Positions 5,162 to 10,822 of a stretch of 10,822 nucleotides of DNA are shown piece after piece. The stretch is from DASVWH01 sp036389715 (GTDB lineage: Bacteria; Acidobacteriota; Blastocatellia; Pyrinomonadales; Pyrinomonadaceae): the NCBI GenBank assembly GCA_036389715.1, contig DASVWH010000045.1, positions 1 through 10,822 on the forward strand, given 5' to 3'. Both the position numbers and the translations under genes were made by a program. How positions within the stretch are numbered: position 1 is the stretch's first letter; each line of letters starts with the position of its first letter. The notes below the pieces were generated by a model. That model searched no databases. It worked only from the letters and a program-made list of their open reading frames with translations, and had not been told where the DNA came from.

Positions 5162-6142
5162 ATGGCTCCCAGGCTCTGGTACATGAACGCCGATTGCGAG
5201 ATGGAGCTGGCCGCGCCCGGCGGCAGGTACAGGCGGCCCGCCTCCTTCGACCGGGTCAACCGGCGGCTGGCCGCGCACCTGCTCTGGCTGGCGGCTCCGG
5301 GCGATGCGCTGCTGCTCGAAGAGGGCGAGGCGGAGTCGCTCAGGGCAAGGGCCGAGCGGCGCGGCGTCGAGCTTGTCACTACAGCTTCACAGGGAGAGCA
5401 GCGCGGGCGCACCTTTACGCCCTGGGGCTGGACGCCGAGCGCCATCGCACGCGGCGCTGCGACGGGCGCAGCGGTGCGGCCAATCTCGCCCGAGATAGTT
5501 GCCAGGGTAAACTCAAAGCTCTTCAGCCACGCCCTTGAGCGGGAACTCGGCATCGCGCTGCCCGGCGCTCGCGCCGCACGGACATTCGAGGAGCTGGCAG
5601 AGGCGGTCGCGCGCGGCTGTCCGAAAAGCGAGGACAAGTGGGTCATCAAAAGCCCGTTCGGGTTTGCTGCGCGCGAGCGTGTCCTTGGGCGCGGGCCGCT
5701 GCTCGAAGGGCCGCAGGCGACCTGGGCCAGGCGACGCCTGATACTCGGCGAGACTCTTATTTTCCAACCCTGGCTGGAGGTCAGACGCGAATACGGCGTG
5801 GTCATGGACGTGCTCGCGCAGGGCGGCATCAGGATTCACGGAATCAGCGATCTTCAGACGAACGGCGCTGGCACGCCCACCGGCTACCTGCTCGGGCGCA
5901 AGGTCGCGCCCGAGCGCGCGCGAGAGCTTGAGCGCGTCGCAGCCGTCGTCGGAGAGCGGCTCTTTAGGGAAGGCTACACGGGCCCGGCTGGCCTCGACGC
6001 GCTGGAGCACGCGGGGGGTCTGCACCCGCTGCTCGAAATCAACGCCCGCTACACGATGGGCTTCGTCGCGCTGGCCGTCGAGCGCCAGCTTCGACCCGCA
6101 GAGCCCGTCTTCTGGAGCAGCAGAGAGCAGGAGACGGATTGA
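5162..6142 (+). CDS. ATP-grasp-like protein of unknown substrate
   Basis: A protein of 326 residues. The N-terminus has a Trp-x-x-Asn-Ala-Asp motif (6-11). Signs of the ATP-grasp fold: K163 in a Val-Ile-Lys-Ser-Pro-Phe-Gly-Phe-Ala-Ala segment (nucleotide loop), Gln202-Pro203-Trp204 with E210 in the central strand, D279, and E292-I-N294 in Leu-Glu-Ile-Asn-Ala-Arg-Tyr (the Mg-binding E-x-N). ATP-grasp enzymes join a carboxylate to an amine or thiol through an acyl phosphate; the partners here are unknown. No peptide precursor or biosynthetic partner is adjacent. No good ribosome site precedes ATG 5162; ATG 5183 is an alternative start. Its stop codon sits in the GATT-rich repeat. Confidence 0.75.
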   Translation: MAPRLWYMNADCEMELAAPGGRYRRPASFDRVNRRLAAHLLWLAAPGDALLLEEGEAESLRARAERRGVELVTTASQGEQRGRTFTPWGWTPSAIARGAATGAAVRPISPEIVARVNSKLFSHALERELGIALPGARAARTFEELAEAVARGCPKSEDKWVIKSPFGFAARERVLGRGPLLEGPQATWARRRLILGETLIFQPWLEVRREYGVVMDVLAQGGIRIHGISDLQTNGAGTPTGYLLGRKVAPERARELERVAAVVGERLFREGYTGPAGLDALEHAGGLHPLLEINARYTMGFVALAVERQLRPAEPVFWSSREQETD

Positions 6143-6217
6143 TTCATTGGCTCATGTAATCATTGATTCATTGATTGATTGATTCAATGATTACATGAAT
6201 CAATCGATCAATGATTA
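6137..6217. repeat. GATT-rich palindromic spacer
   Basis: Arms at 6152-6166 and 6184-6198 are perfect 15-bp reverse complements around a 17-base loop. GATTGATTCAT (6137-6147), which includes the upstream TGA stop, is the exact reverse complement of 6195-6205, giving a competing stem. GATTCATTG occurs at 6141-6149 and 6165-6173, with GATTCAATG at 6181-6189. The tract is strongly AT-rich while its flanks are strongly GC-rich. Confidence 0.85.
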
Positions 6218-6226
6218 AATAGCCCC

Positions 6227-6574
6227 ATGATCTTACTGCCGGAATCCGACGACGAGCTGTTGAGCGAGTGCGAGGTCGAGACGTTTCGTTCGAGCGGGCC
6301 GGGCGGCCAGCACGTCAATAAAACGGAGAGCGCCGTCAGGCTCAGGCATCTCCCGTCGGGCGTCGTCGTCACCTCGCAGCAGGAGCGCAGCCAGCACCGC
6401 AACAAAGCAATCGCCCTTGAGAAGCTGCGGCAGAAGGTCGCGGAGCTGAACTACCGCCCGCCGCAGCGCATCGAGACCCGCATCTCAAGAACGACCAAGC
6501 GGCGAAACCTCGACGCCAAGGCCAAACACTCTCTCAAGAAGCGTCTCCGCTCGAAGCCGAAAGTGGAGGAGTAG
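6227..6574 (+). CDS. Peptide chain release factor-like protein (GGQ domain only)
   Basis: A protein of 115 residues consisting of the catalytic domain of class I release factors. G26-G27-Q28 sits in Ser-Gly-Pro-Gly-Gly-Gln-His-Val-Asn-Lys, followed by a Pro-Ser-Gly-Val-Val-Val strand, Gln-Glu-Arg-Ser-Gln, and a basic C-terminal tail (about 86-112). The codon-recognition domains of RF1/RF2 are absent, as in ArfB and mitochondrial C12orf65/ICT1 relatives, which hydrolyse peptidyl-tRNA on stalled ribosomes. A ribosome-rescue role is inferred. The core is closer to RF1/RF2 (Val-Asn-Lys-Thr-Glu-Ser-Ala-Val-Arg) than to typical ArfB. No Shine-Dalgarno sequence precedes the ATG; the upstream DNA is the AT-rich palindrome. 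Confidence 0.88.
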   Translation: MILLPESDDELLSECEVETFRSSGPGGQHVNKTESAVRLRHLPSGVVVTSQQERSQHRNKAIALEKLRQKVAELNYRPPQRIETRISRTTKRRNLDAKAKHSLKKRLRSKPKVEE

Positions 6575-6627
6575 GGCCTGCGGCGAGGGCCATTCAGGTG
6601 AACGACGCTGCGGTCACGGACGCGGCT

Positions 6628-7527
6628 TTACCTGCTCCTGCCTTCCAGGAGCTTTATCAGCCTGTCGGGATAGTCCGTGATGATGCCGTCCACACCCAGC
6701 TCAATCATCCGCCGCATGGCCGCTTCGTCGTTGATCGTCCAGACGTGAACCTCGACCCGATGGGCATGCGCTATCTCGACGAGCTGGCGGTTCAGGACCT
6801 GCCTGCCGCCCGCGTACTCCGGCAATTGCAGGGCTCGCGCGAAGGGGCTGCGGGGCGCGCCCTGCCCGACATTTCCGGCGGCGAGGAAGGCTCTCACGTC
6901 GGCCACGCTGGCCGAGGTGGCGACCTCCCCGCACTCTCTTCTAAACTCGTCAAGCACCTCCTGCCTGAAGGATGCGACCATCACGCGGTCCGTCATCCCG
7001 CTCCGGCGAATCATCCGGCAGAAGGGTTTGACTATCGAAGGCCGGTCCTGCTTGATGTCTATGTTGAGGCGCATGCGCGGGAGAGCGTCGAACACTTCGC
7101 GCAGGGTCGGGACGGTGATGCCTTTGCCTCTCAAGGGGAAGCTCTGCCCGCCGTCAGTCGAGAAGCGGTAGGCCGCGTCCAGCGTCTTCAACCGCGCCAG
7201 CGTCATCTCGGCGACGCGTCCCGTGCCGTTCGTCGTGCGGTCAAGCGTATCGTCGTGAATAACGACCAGCTCGCCGTCGGCCGTCGCGTGGAGGTCCATT
7301 TCGAGCACGTCTACGGGCAGCCGCGCCGCGTTCGTAAAGGCGTAGATGGTATTTTCGGGCCAGAGGCCGCCGCCGCCGCGATGGGCCATCACGAGCGGGA
7401 CTCTTTGCTGCTGCTGCATAACAGTTTGATGCTCCGCGGCGGGATTGTGTGCCCGGCCCGGCATGAGAAGCAGCGCCGCGAGCGCCAGGCAGCCGCCCGC
7501 CAGCCCCTGCAATAATCTCCTTCGCAT
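6628..7527 (-). CDS. Exported glycerophosphodiester phosphodiesterase
   Basis: A protein of 299 residues of the GDPD family, TIM-barrel enzymes that split glycerophosphodiesters into glycerol-3-phosphate and an alcohol. Key residues are present: H49-R50-G, P57-E58-N59-T60, E76 and D78 for the metal, and H91-D92. The C-terminal Val-Trp-Thr-Ile-Asn and Gly-Val-Asp-Gly-Ile-Ile-Thr-Asp motifs are also intact. Residues 1-26 form a signal peptide (Arg-Arg-Arg then Leu/Ala core), so it should act outside the cytoplasm, probably on phospholipid breakdown products. GGGAG lies about 10 bases before ATG 7527. A TTG six codons in has an AGGAG, but starting there would lose the basic residues of the signal peptide. 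It is convergent with the release-factor-like gene and divergent from ywbE. Confidence 0.93.
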   Translation of the reverse strand: MRRRLLQGLAGGCLALAALLLMPGRAHNPAAEHQTVMQQQQRVPLVMAHRGGGGLWPENTIYAFTNAARLPVDVLEMDLHATADGELVVIHDDTLDRTTNGTGRVAEMTLARLKTLDAAYRFSTDGGQSFPLRGKGITVPTLREVFDALPRMRLNIDIKQDRPSIVKPFCRMIRRSGMTDRVMVASFRQEVLDEFRRECGEVATSASVADVRAFLAAGNVGQGAPRSPFARALQLPEYAGGRQVLNRQLVEIAHAHRVEVHVWTINDEAAMRRMIELGVDGIITDYPDRLIKLLEGRSR

Positions 7528-7702
7528 TGTTGCTTCGCTCCCGTGCGCAGCTTCCGCGCCGTCTCAGCTCTCAAATTCATGGCCGGGGCCGTTCCCTCTG
7601 TCCGGCTCATTCCTCCAGGCTTCGCCTTCTTCCGGTCCCGCCATCATCTTTTCAGTTTATAAGCCGGGAGGCAAACCCTTGCTAATGGATGTGGCCCGGC
7701 CT

Positions 7703-7722
7703 CGGCTATAATCGGCTATAAT
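7703..7722 (+). promoter_or_regulatory. Tandem TATAAT boxes upstream of ywbE
   Basis: CGGCTATAAT is repeated exactly, head to tail (7703-7712 and 7713-7722), giving two perfect -10 boxes 10 bases apart. No good -35 box is seen at 16-18 bases from either. Transcription from the second would give a leader of about 20 bases. Confidence 0.55.
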
Positions 7723-7750
7723 AAGAAGAGTCTTTAACGGGCGGATGCGG

Positions 7751-7951
7751 ATGAACGGGCAGAACAGAAAAGATATTCGTCGCGGCCTGACGGTTGAAAT
7801 CGTGCTCAAGAAGGACCAGCGCACGGGCAAAGGGACGCGCGGCATCGTCAAGGACATCCTGACGAACTCAGCCTTTCACCCGCACGGCATCAAGGTGCGG
7901 CTTGAGAGCGGCGAGGTCGGAAGAGTGAAGGAAGTGATAGAGCCCGCCTGA
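7751..7951 (+). CDS. ywbE: YwbE family protein
   Basis: A protein of 66 residues that closely follows the YwbE family from end to end: start Met-Asn-Gly-Gln, then Arg-Arg-Gly-Leu, Val-Leu-Lys-Lys-Asp-Gln-Arg-Thr-Gly-Lys, Gly-Ile-Val-Lys-Asp, Phe-His-Pro-His-Gly-Ile-Lys-Val-Arg-Leu and Gly-Glu-Val-Gly-Arg-Val. The family is small, soluble and widespread, and its function is unknown; the beta-rich pattern suggests a small barrel. Start 7751 is preferred because family members begin with Met-Asn-Gly; an ATG two codons earlier (7745) is possible. Short leader behind the tandem -10 boxes. Confidence 0.92.
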   Translation: MNGQNRKDIRRGLTVEIVLKKDQRTGKGTRGIVKDILTNSAFHPHGIKVRLESGEVGRVKEVIEPA

Positions 7952-8065
7952 AGCGCCCGCTTTATTGACCGGGCAGCAATGCTCTATCGAGCGGCGCTCT
8001 TATTTCTTACCGCCCGTCCGAGAGACTGTTTCCAAGCCGTCAACGAGAAGAGAGGAAAAGACCAA

Positions 8066-8236
8066 ATGCCGACGAACACTCCCCCACCCTACTTTCCGCA
8101 GAACCCGCTCTCGCCGCCCGATGAAAAACGGGCGCGGAGCGCGAAAGTAGTCTTCTTCGGCTGCATCGCTTTCCTCCTGCTCTTCATCGCGGGTTTCATC
8201 GTCGGGATGGTCTATTTAATTCGCTGGCTTTTCTAA
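8066..8236 (+). CDS. Small single-helix membrane protein (56 residues)
   Basis: A protein of 56 residues. The N-terminal third is Pro-rich and hydrophilic (residues 1-26), followed by one hydrophobic helix (about 28-53) that runs almost to the C-terminus. ATG 8066 is chosen because AGAGGA lies about 9 bases upstream; the frame is open back to 7979 but that part has no ribosome site. It lies 114 bases after ywbE on the same strand and may share its transcript. No family is recognised. Short inverted repeats after the stop (8270-8275 with 8286-8291; 8277-8281 with 8292-8296) overlap the end of the convergent receiver gene. Confidence 0.6.
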   Translation: MPTNTPPPYFPQNPLSPPDEKRARSAKVVFFGCIAFLLLFIAGFIVGMVYLIRWLF

Positions 8237-8293
8237 GCAGGGCCAGGCGCGGGTTGCCTTTAGGCGGCTGCACACATGAGAACAGGTGTGCTC

Positions 8294-8668
8294 TCACGTC
8301 AAGTGCAGTAGTTGTTTGATGACATCCAGCAGCCTGGATATCTCGGCAGGCTTGACCAGGTAAGCCTGTGCTCCGGCCGCCATCGCCTGCTCCCTGTCCG
8401 AAGCGTAAGCGGCTCCCGAATAGAAGATGATCGGCGTAGACGAATCCTCCTCTCGAATGGCCCTGCAAAGCTCTATGCCGGAGCCCCCCGGCAGCCAATT
8501 GTCGAGGAGATAAAGATCGAATTTTCCTCCGGCGATCCGGTCTCTGGCTTGACCGGCCGTGCCCACACTCGTCACTTCACAATTGATGAGGCCGAGCAAG
8601 CTGTTTATCATAATGCAGGTGTCCTCGTCATCTTCCACGCAGAGGACGTGTTTCTGGTGAGGATTCAT
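8294..8668 (-). CDS. Stand-alone receiver-domain response regulator
   Basis: A protein of 124 residues, a complete CheY-like receiver with no output domain. The acidic pocket (E12-D13-D14), phospho-acceptor D56 in Leu-Leu-Asp-Asn-Trp-Leu-Pro, S84 at the switch Thr/Ser position, and K106-Pro are all present, so phosphorylation is expected. Single-domain receivers act by protein contact or in phosphorelays. No histidine kinase is adjacent. The frame is open upstream to 8902, but that extension has no domain character and the promoter at 8759-8788 lies within it, so ATG 8668 is chosen although its ribosome site is weak. Convergent with the small membrane protein gene. Confidence 0.88.
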   Translation of the reverse strand: MNPHQKHVLCVEDDEDTCIMINSLLGLINCEVTSVGTAGQARDRIAGGKFDLYLLDNWLPGGSGIELCRAIREEDSSTPIIFYSGAAYASDREQAMAAGAQAYLVKPAEISRLLDVIKQLLHLT

Positions 8669-8758
8669 GGGCCGGTCGCTACCTTCTGGGCTTGAGGTTA
8701 TCGTGAGACCCGGGAGGTCAGGCGCTCCCGAGCGGGAAATCAGACATGCGATGCTGGC

Positions 8759-8788
8759 AAGATATTCCAGCCAGCGAGAAGCTGTCAA
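8759..8788 (-). promoter_or_regulatory. Sigma70-type promoter for the receiver gene
   Basis: On the minus strand: TTGACA (8783-8788, perfect consensus), 18 bases, TATCTT (8759-8764). The leader to ATG 8668 would be about 84 bases. Confidence 0.5.
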
Positions 8789-8954
8789 TAAAAAGCTCAA
8801 CCCGCTGGTCCTGTAGCCGGAGACCCGGCGCAGGTCGTGAGGTTTGGGTTGATAAGCCTTGCAGTGTCTCGCCCGTTTGCGGCGGCGCGCGGCCGTCGTC
8901 AATGACTGTGCTTAGAGCCTAACCGAGACCATCAGCCCGGCCTTCGTCTAAATA

Positions 8955-8983
8955 TTGACATCCCTCCTGAATAGAAATATAGT
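8955..8983 (+). promoter_or_regulatory. Near-consensus sigma70 promoter for the helical-protein gene
   Basis: TTGACA (8955-8960), 17-base spacer, TATAGT (8978-8983), the best sigma70 match in the window. The leader of about 138 bases to ATG 9128 contains the hairpin TGAGGG/CCCTCA (9015-9020 with 9026-9031) and a weak CCTC/GAGG pairing (near 9107-9110) that could cover the ribosome site CGGAGG (9118-9123). Confidence 0.7.
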
Positions 8984-9127
8984 TTGCCCGCTGTTCCGGT
9001 TCGTCTCCATCTGATGAGGGCCTTACCCTCACGATTCTGAGTTACTTCGACGGATTTTCATCACTGGCGCTCGGCCGCTGAGTAGTCCTCGCTATTTCTA
9101 CTATCTCCTCAATCCTACGGAGGCTTT

Positions 9128-9748
9128 ATGAGAGGTAAGTCTTCCTTAATCAGTATATCCGTTCTCGGCCTGACGCTGTTCAGCTTCTCCCTCTTCAAAT
9201 TCGAGATACGATTCGGTTCCGGTCCGTCTTCCACGTCGGCGAAAGAACCCGTCTATATCACGCAGCCAGCTCAATCGGAGGCCGGGCGAAAGCAGCAGGA
9301 CTATCAACTGCAAAAGCAAGCAGAGGCCGACCGCAGGCGCGAGGAGCGCGAGGAGCGCAAACGAGCCGAGGCCGAGCAAAGACGGTTGGAGCACGAACAA
9401 CGCGCACAGGAAGAAGCCAACCGGCAGCAACAGCAGGCCGAGCAGCAGAAGCAGGCCGAAGCTAACCGTTTGGAGCTAGAGCTGGCCAGGCAAAGACAGG
9501 AAGAGGCTAGTAGACTGGAGCGCGAGCGCGAGCAGCAAAGGCAGGCTGAAGCGGAACGCAGGCGGCAGGAATATGAGGAGCGCCAGAGAGCGCAGGAGGC
9601 AAGGATACGAGAAGCCGACGCCAGACGAATAGAAGCCGAAGCTCAACGGGTGCGCGCGGAGAAAGAAAGAGCCGTGCAGGAGAGAAACAGACTAATACTG
9701 GGTATAGCGAACCAGAGCCTGGATAGAATCATAAGAAGAAAGCATTAA
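9128..9748 (+). CDS. Membrane-anchored or exported charged helical protein
   Basis: A protein of 206 residues. Residues 5-24 are hydrophobic and act as a membrane anchor or signal peptide; 28-52 is a Ser/Pro/Gly-rich linker. Residues 53-190 are almost only Glu, Arg, Gln, Ala, Lys and Leu, with alternating acidic and basic clusters and repeated Gln-Ala-Glu-Ala and Arg-Arg-x-Glu units, typical of a long coiled coil or single alpha helix. The C-terminal 15 residues turn less charged (Leu-Ile-Leu-Gly-Ile-Ala) and end basic. The organisation recalls TolA, but no TolA C-terminal domain is present. CGGAGG four bases before the ATG fixes the start. Function unknown; a spacer or scaffold in the envelope is plausible. 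Confidence 0.85.
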   Translation: MRGKSSLISISVLGLTLFSFSLFKFEIRFGSGPSSTSAKEPVYITQPAQSEAGRKQQDYQLQKQAEADRRREEREERKRAEAEQRRLEHEQRAQEEANRQQQQAEQQKQAEANRLELELARQRQEEASRLEREREQQRQAEAERRRQEYEERQRAQEARIREADARRIEAEAQRVRAEKERAVQERNRLILGIANQSLDRIIRRKH

Positions 9749-9749
9749 C

Positions 9750-9776
9750 TTCAGCGGGAGCTTAACCCGAACTGAA
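9750..9776 (+). terminator. Stem-loop in the 36-base gap before pepE
   Basis: TTCAG (9750-9754) pairs with CTGAA (9772-9776) and CGGG (9755-9758) with CCCG (9766-9769), with an AA bulge, followed only by ATTT. It may reduce read-through from the upstream gene into pepE or stabilise an mRNA end; too weak a T run for a firm terminator call. Confidence 0.35.
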
Positions 9777-9784
9777 ATTTGCAA

Positions 9785-10501
9785 ATGGCGGACAAAAGAT
9801 TACTGTTGCTGAGCAACTCGACGAGCCCCGACGGGAGATTTCTGGAGCCATACGCCGACGAGTTCAAGGGTTTTCTCGGGACGGGCGTGAGAAGAGTTCT
9901 CTTTGTTCCCTTCGCGGGCGTCATCAGGTCATTTGAAGACTATACGGCGTTGGTCCGCGCGCGATTCGAGGCGATGGGTTACGAGCTGGAGTCCGTGCAC
10001 GAGACCGCGGACCCGAACCGCGCGGTGGAAAGCGCGGAGGCCATCGCCGTCGGCGGGGGCAATACTTTTCAACTCCTGCGCGGGCTCTACGAGTCCGGCC
10101 TGATCGAAAGTATCCGTGCCCGCGTCGAAAAGGGCCTGCCCTACGTCGGATGGAGCGCCGGGTCCAACGTGGCCTGCCCGACGATTAAGACCACCAACGA
10201 CATGCCCATCGTCGAGCCTCCCGGCTTGAAAGCTCTCGGCCTGATTCCCTTTCAAATCAACCCGCACTACACGGACGAGCACCCCTCGGGCCACCAGGGC
10301 GAAACCAGGGCGCAGCGCATACAGGAATTTCTCAAGGTTAATCCCGGCACATACGTCGTCGGCCTCAGAGAAGGCAGCGGCTTGAGAGTCGAAGGCTCCG
10401 CGCTCACGCTCCTGGGCGATAAGCCAGCGCGCGTTTTCCTCGAAGGCGCGCAGGCCACTGAGCACGAGCCCGGAGATTCTTTACAGTTTCTGCTCGGATA
10501 G
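9785..10501 (+). CDS. pepE: Dipeptidase E (alpha-aspartyl dipeptidase, peptidase S51)
   Basis: A protein of 238 residues, normal family length. PepE is a cytoplasmic serine peptidase that cleaves dipeptides with N-terminal aspartate. The nucleophile S124 is in Gly-Trp-Ser-Ala-Gly-Ser-Asn, H161 in Asn-Pro-His-Tyr-Thr-Asp, and E196 in Gly-Leu-Arg-Glu-Gly-Ser. Their spacing (37 and 35 residues) matches Ser120, His157 and Glu192 of the Salmonella enzyme. Gly-Gly-Gly-Asn-Thr-Phe-Gln-Leu (90-97) is the conserved loop of the family. ATG 9785 is chosen because the protein then begins like relatives; TTG 9779 is in frame just before it. No clear ribosome site. The next gene starts 11 bases after its stop, suggesting co-transcription. 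Confidence 0.94.
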   Translation: MADKRLLLLSNSTSPDGRFLEPYADEFKGFLGTGVRRVLFVPFAGVIRSFEDYTALVRARFEAMGYELESVHETADPNRAVESAEAIAVGGGNTFQLLRGLYESGLIESIRARVEKGLPYVGWSAGSNVACPTIKTTNDMPIVEPPGLKALGLIPFQINPHYTDEHPSGHQGETRAQRIQEFLKVNPGTYVVGLREGSGLRVEGSALTLLGDKPARVFLEGAQATEHEPGDSLQFLLG

Positions 10502-10512
10502 AACCGCAAACG

Positions 10513-10822
10513 ATGGCCTTACTCGACGCGGCAGGGCCCGGACAATCGGGACTCGAACGGCGCGAGCGGACGCCGCGCTGGCGCTCGGGCATTCTGGCCG
10601 CCGTCGCGCTCACGCTCCTGGCTCTCTACCCGCAGCTTGACCTGCGCCTCTCGCGCGGTCCCGAATGGAACGGCGCTGAGAGCATCTTCTCGCAGGACGA
10701 AGTGGCCTACGCAGCCTACCTGCAAGCGTTGATCGAGGGCAGGCCCAGGCGCAACGACCCCTACACGGGACGCGACGACCGGCCAGGCTCCCCGCAGCCC
10801 GAATCGCTCTTCTCCATCCAGT
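10513..10822 (+). CDS. N-terminus of a probable multi-pass membrane protein (GT-C type?)
   Basis: The open frame runs off the right edge after 103 codons. Residues 1-24 are hydrophilic and basic, 25-41 form the first hydrophobic segment (Gly-Ile-Leu-Ala-Ala-Val-Ala-Leu-Thr-Leu-Leu), then an extracytoplasmic-looking loop carries Ser-Gln-Asp-Glu (near 60-63) and Tyr-Ala-Ala-Tyr-Leu-Gln. An acidic pair soon after the first helix is typical of GT-C glycosyltransferases (PMT/ArnT style), where the catalytic Asp/Glu sits in this loop, but the rest of the protein is missing so this is tentative. Eleven bases separate it from pepE. Confidence 0.65.
   Translation, partial: MALLDAAGPGQSGLERRERTPRWRSGILAAVALTLLALYPQLDLRLSRGPEWNGAESIFSQDEVAYAAYLQALIEGRPRRNDPYTGRDDRPGSPQPESLFSIQ

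Noticed and set aside
6598..7515. Long + strand open frame of 305 codons
   Set aside because: It mirrors the minus-strand phosphodiesterase, whose catalytic motifs are intact.
7489..7527. Lipobox-like Leu-Ala-Gly-Gly-Cys at residues 9-13 of the phosphodiesterase
   Set aside because: The cysteine comes before the hydrophobic core rather than after it, so a normal signal peptide is more likely than a lipoprotein.
8669..8902. N-terminal extension of 78 residues on the receiver protein
   Set aside because: It contains a TTGACA promoter on the same strand, has no domain character, and the receiver fold begins at the internal ATG.
9011..9031. CTGATGA followed by a hairpin, resembling a hammerhead ribozyme core
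   Set aside because: The required GAAA after the stem and the matching third stem are missing; only the seven-base word is present.
1..10822. Defence system, CRISPR array, transposon or prophage
   Set aside because: No spaced direct repeats, transposase, integrase, nuclease or phage structural gene is visible; the repeats found are single-locus palindromes.

Overview
The window looks like an ordinary chromosomal stretch of a GC-rich bacterium with short operons and many structured intergenic regions. A DUF6328-type membrane protein, a YwbE-type protein, ECF-style (AACTT / TCTAAT) as well as sigma70-style promoters, and several stand-alone PAS, PilZ and receiver proteins suggest an acidobacterium, perhaps of the Blastocatellia/Pyrinomonadales type. 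That placement is inferred from gene content, not from a marker gene. I see no tRNA, rRNA, CRISPR array, transposase or phage gene.

Layout: The left edge holds the last 39 codons of a + strand gene, followed by an AT-rich palindromic repeat and a strong GC hairpin. Positions 230-1913 are three minus-strand genes: a zinc-ribbon/Tudor-like protein with its own promoter, then (transcribed leftward) a MarR regulator followed by a two-BON-domain exported protein and an intrinsic terminator. A MarR-type operator candidate precedes the MarR gene. Divergent from it is a PilZ-like gene behind an ECF-type promoter and a leader with a possible attenuator. Positions 2675-3652 (minus) encode a tandemly duplicated DUF6328 membrane protein.

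Positions 3653-4189 are the largest gap without a convincing protein. They contain a duplicated element of about 50 bp carrying a 20-bp palindrome, a long interrupted stem, and an intrinsic terminator on the + strand; a small RNA is possible. Then come a PYP-like PAS protein lacking the chromophore cysteine (4190), a 50-residue one-helix membrane protein (4782), an uncharacterised ATP-grasp protein (5162), a GATT-rich palindromic spacer, and a release-factor-like GGQ protein (6227). A glycerophosphodiester phosphodiesterase lies on the minus strand (6628-7527), divergent from ywbE.

The right part has a second small one-helix membrane protein (8066), an orphan receiver-only response regulator on the minus strand with a sigma70 promoter, an exported or membrane-anchored charged helical protein behind a near-consensus promoter and a long leader (9128), dipeptidase E (9785), and the first 103 codons of a probable multi-pass membrane protein, possibly a GT-C glycosyltransferase (10513).

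No single defence, biosynthetic or mobile system links these genes. The common theme is small signalling and envelope-stress type proteins (MarR, BON, PilZ, PAS, receiver). The most unusual material is in the intergenic DNA.
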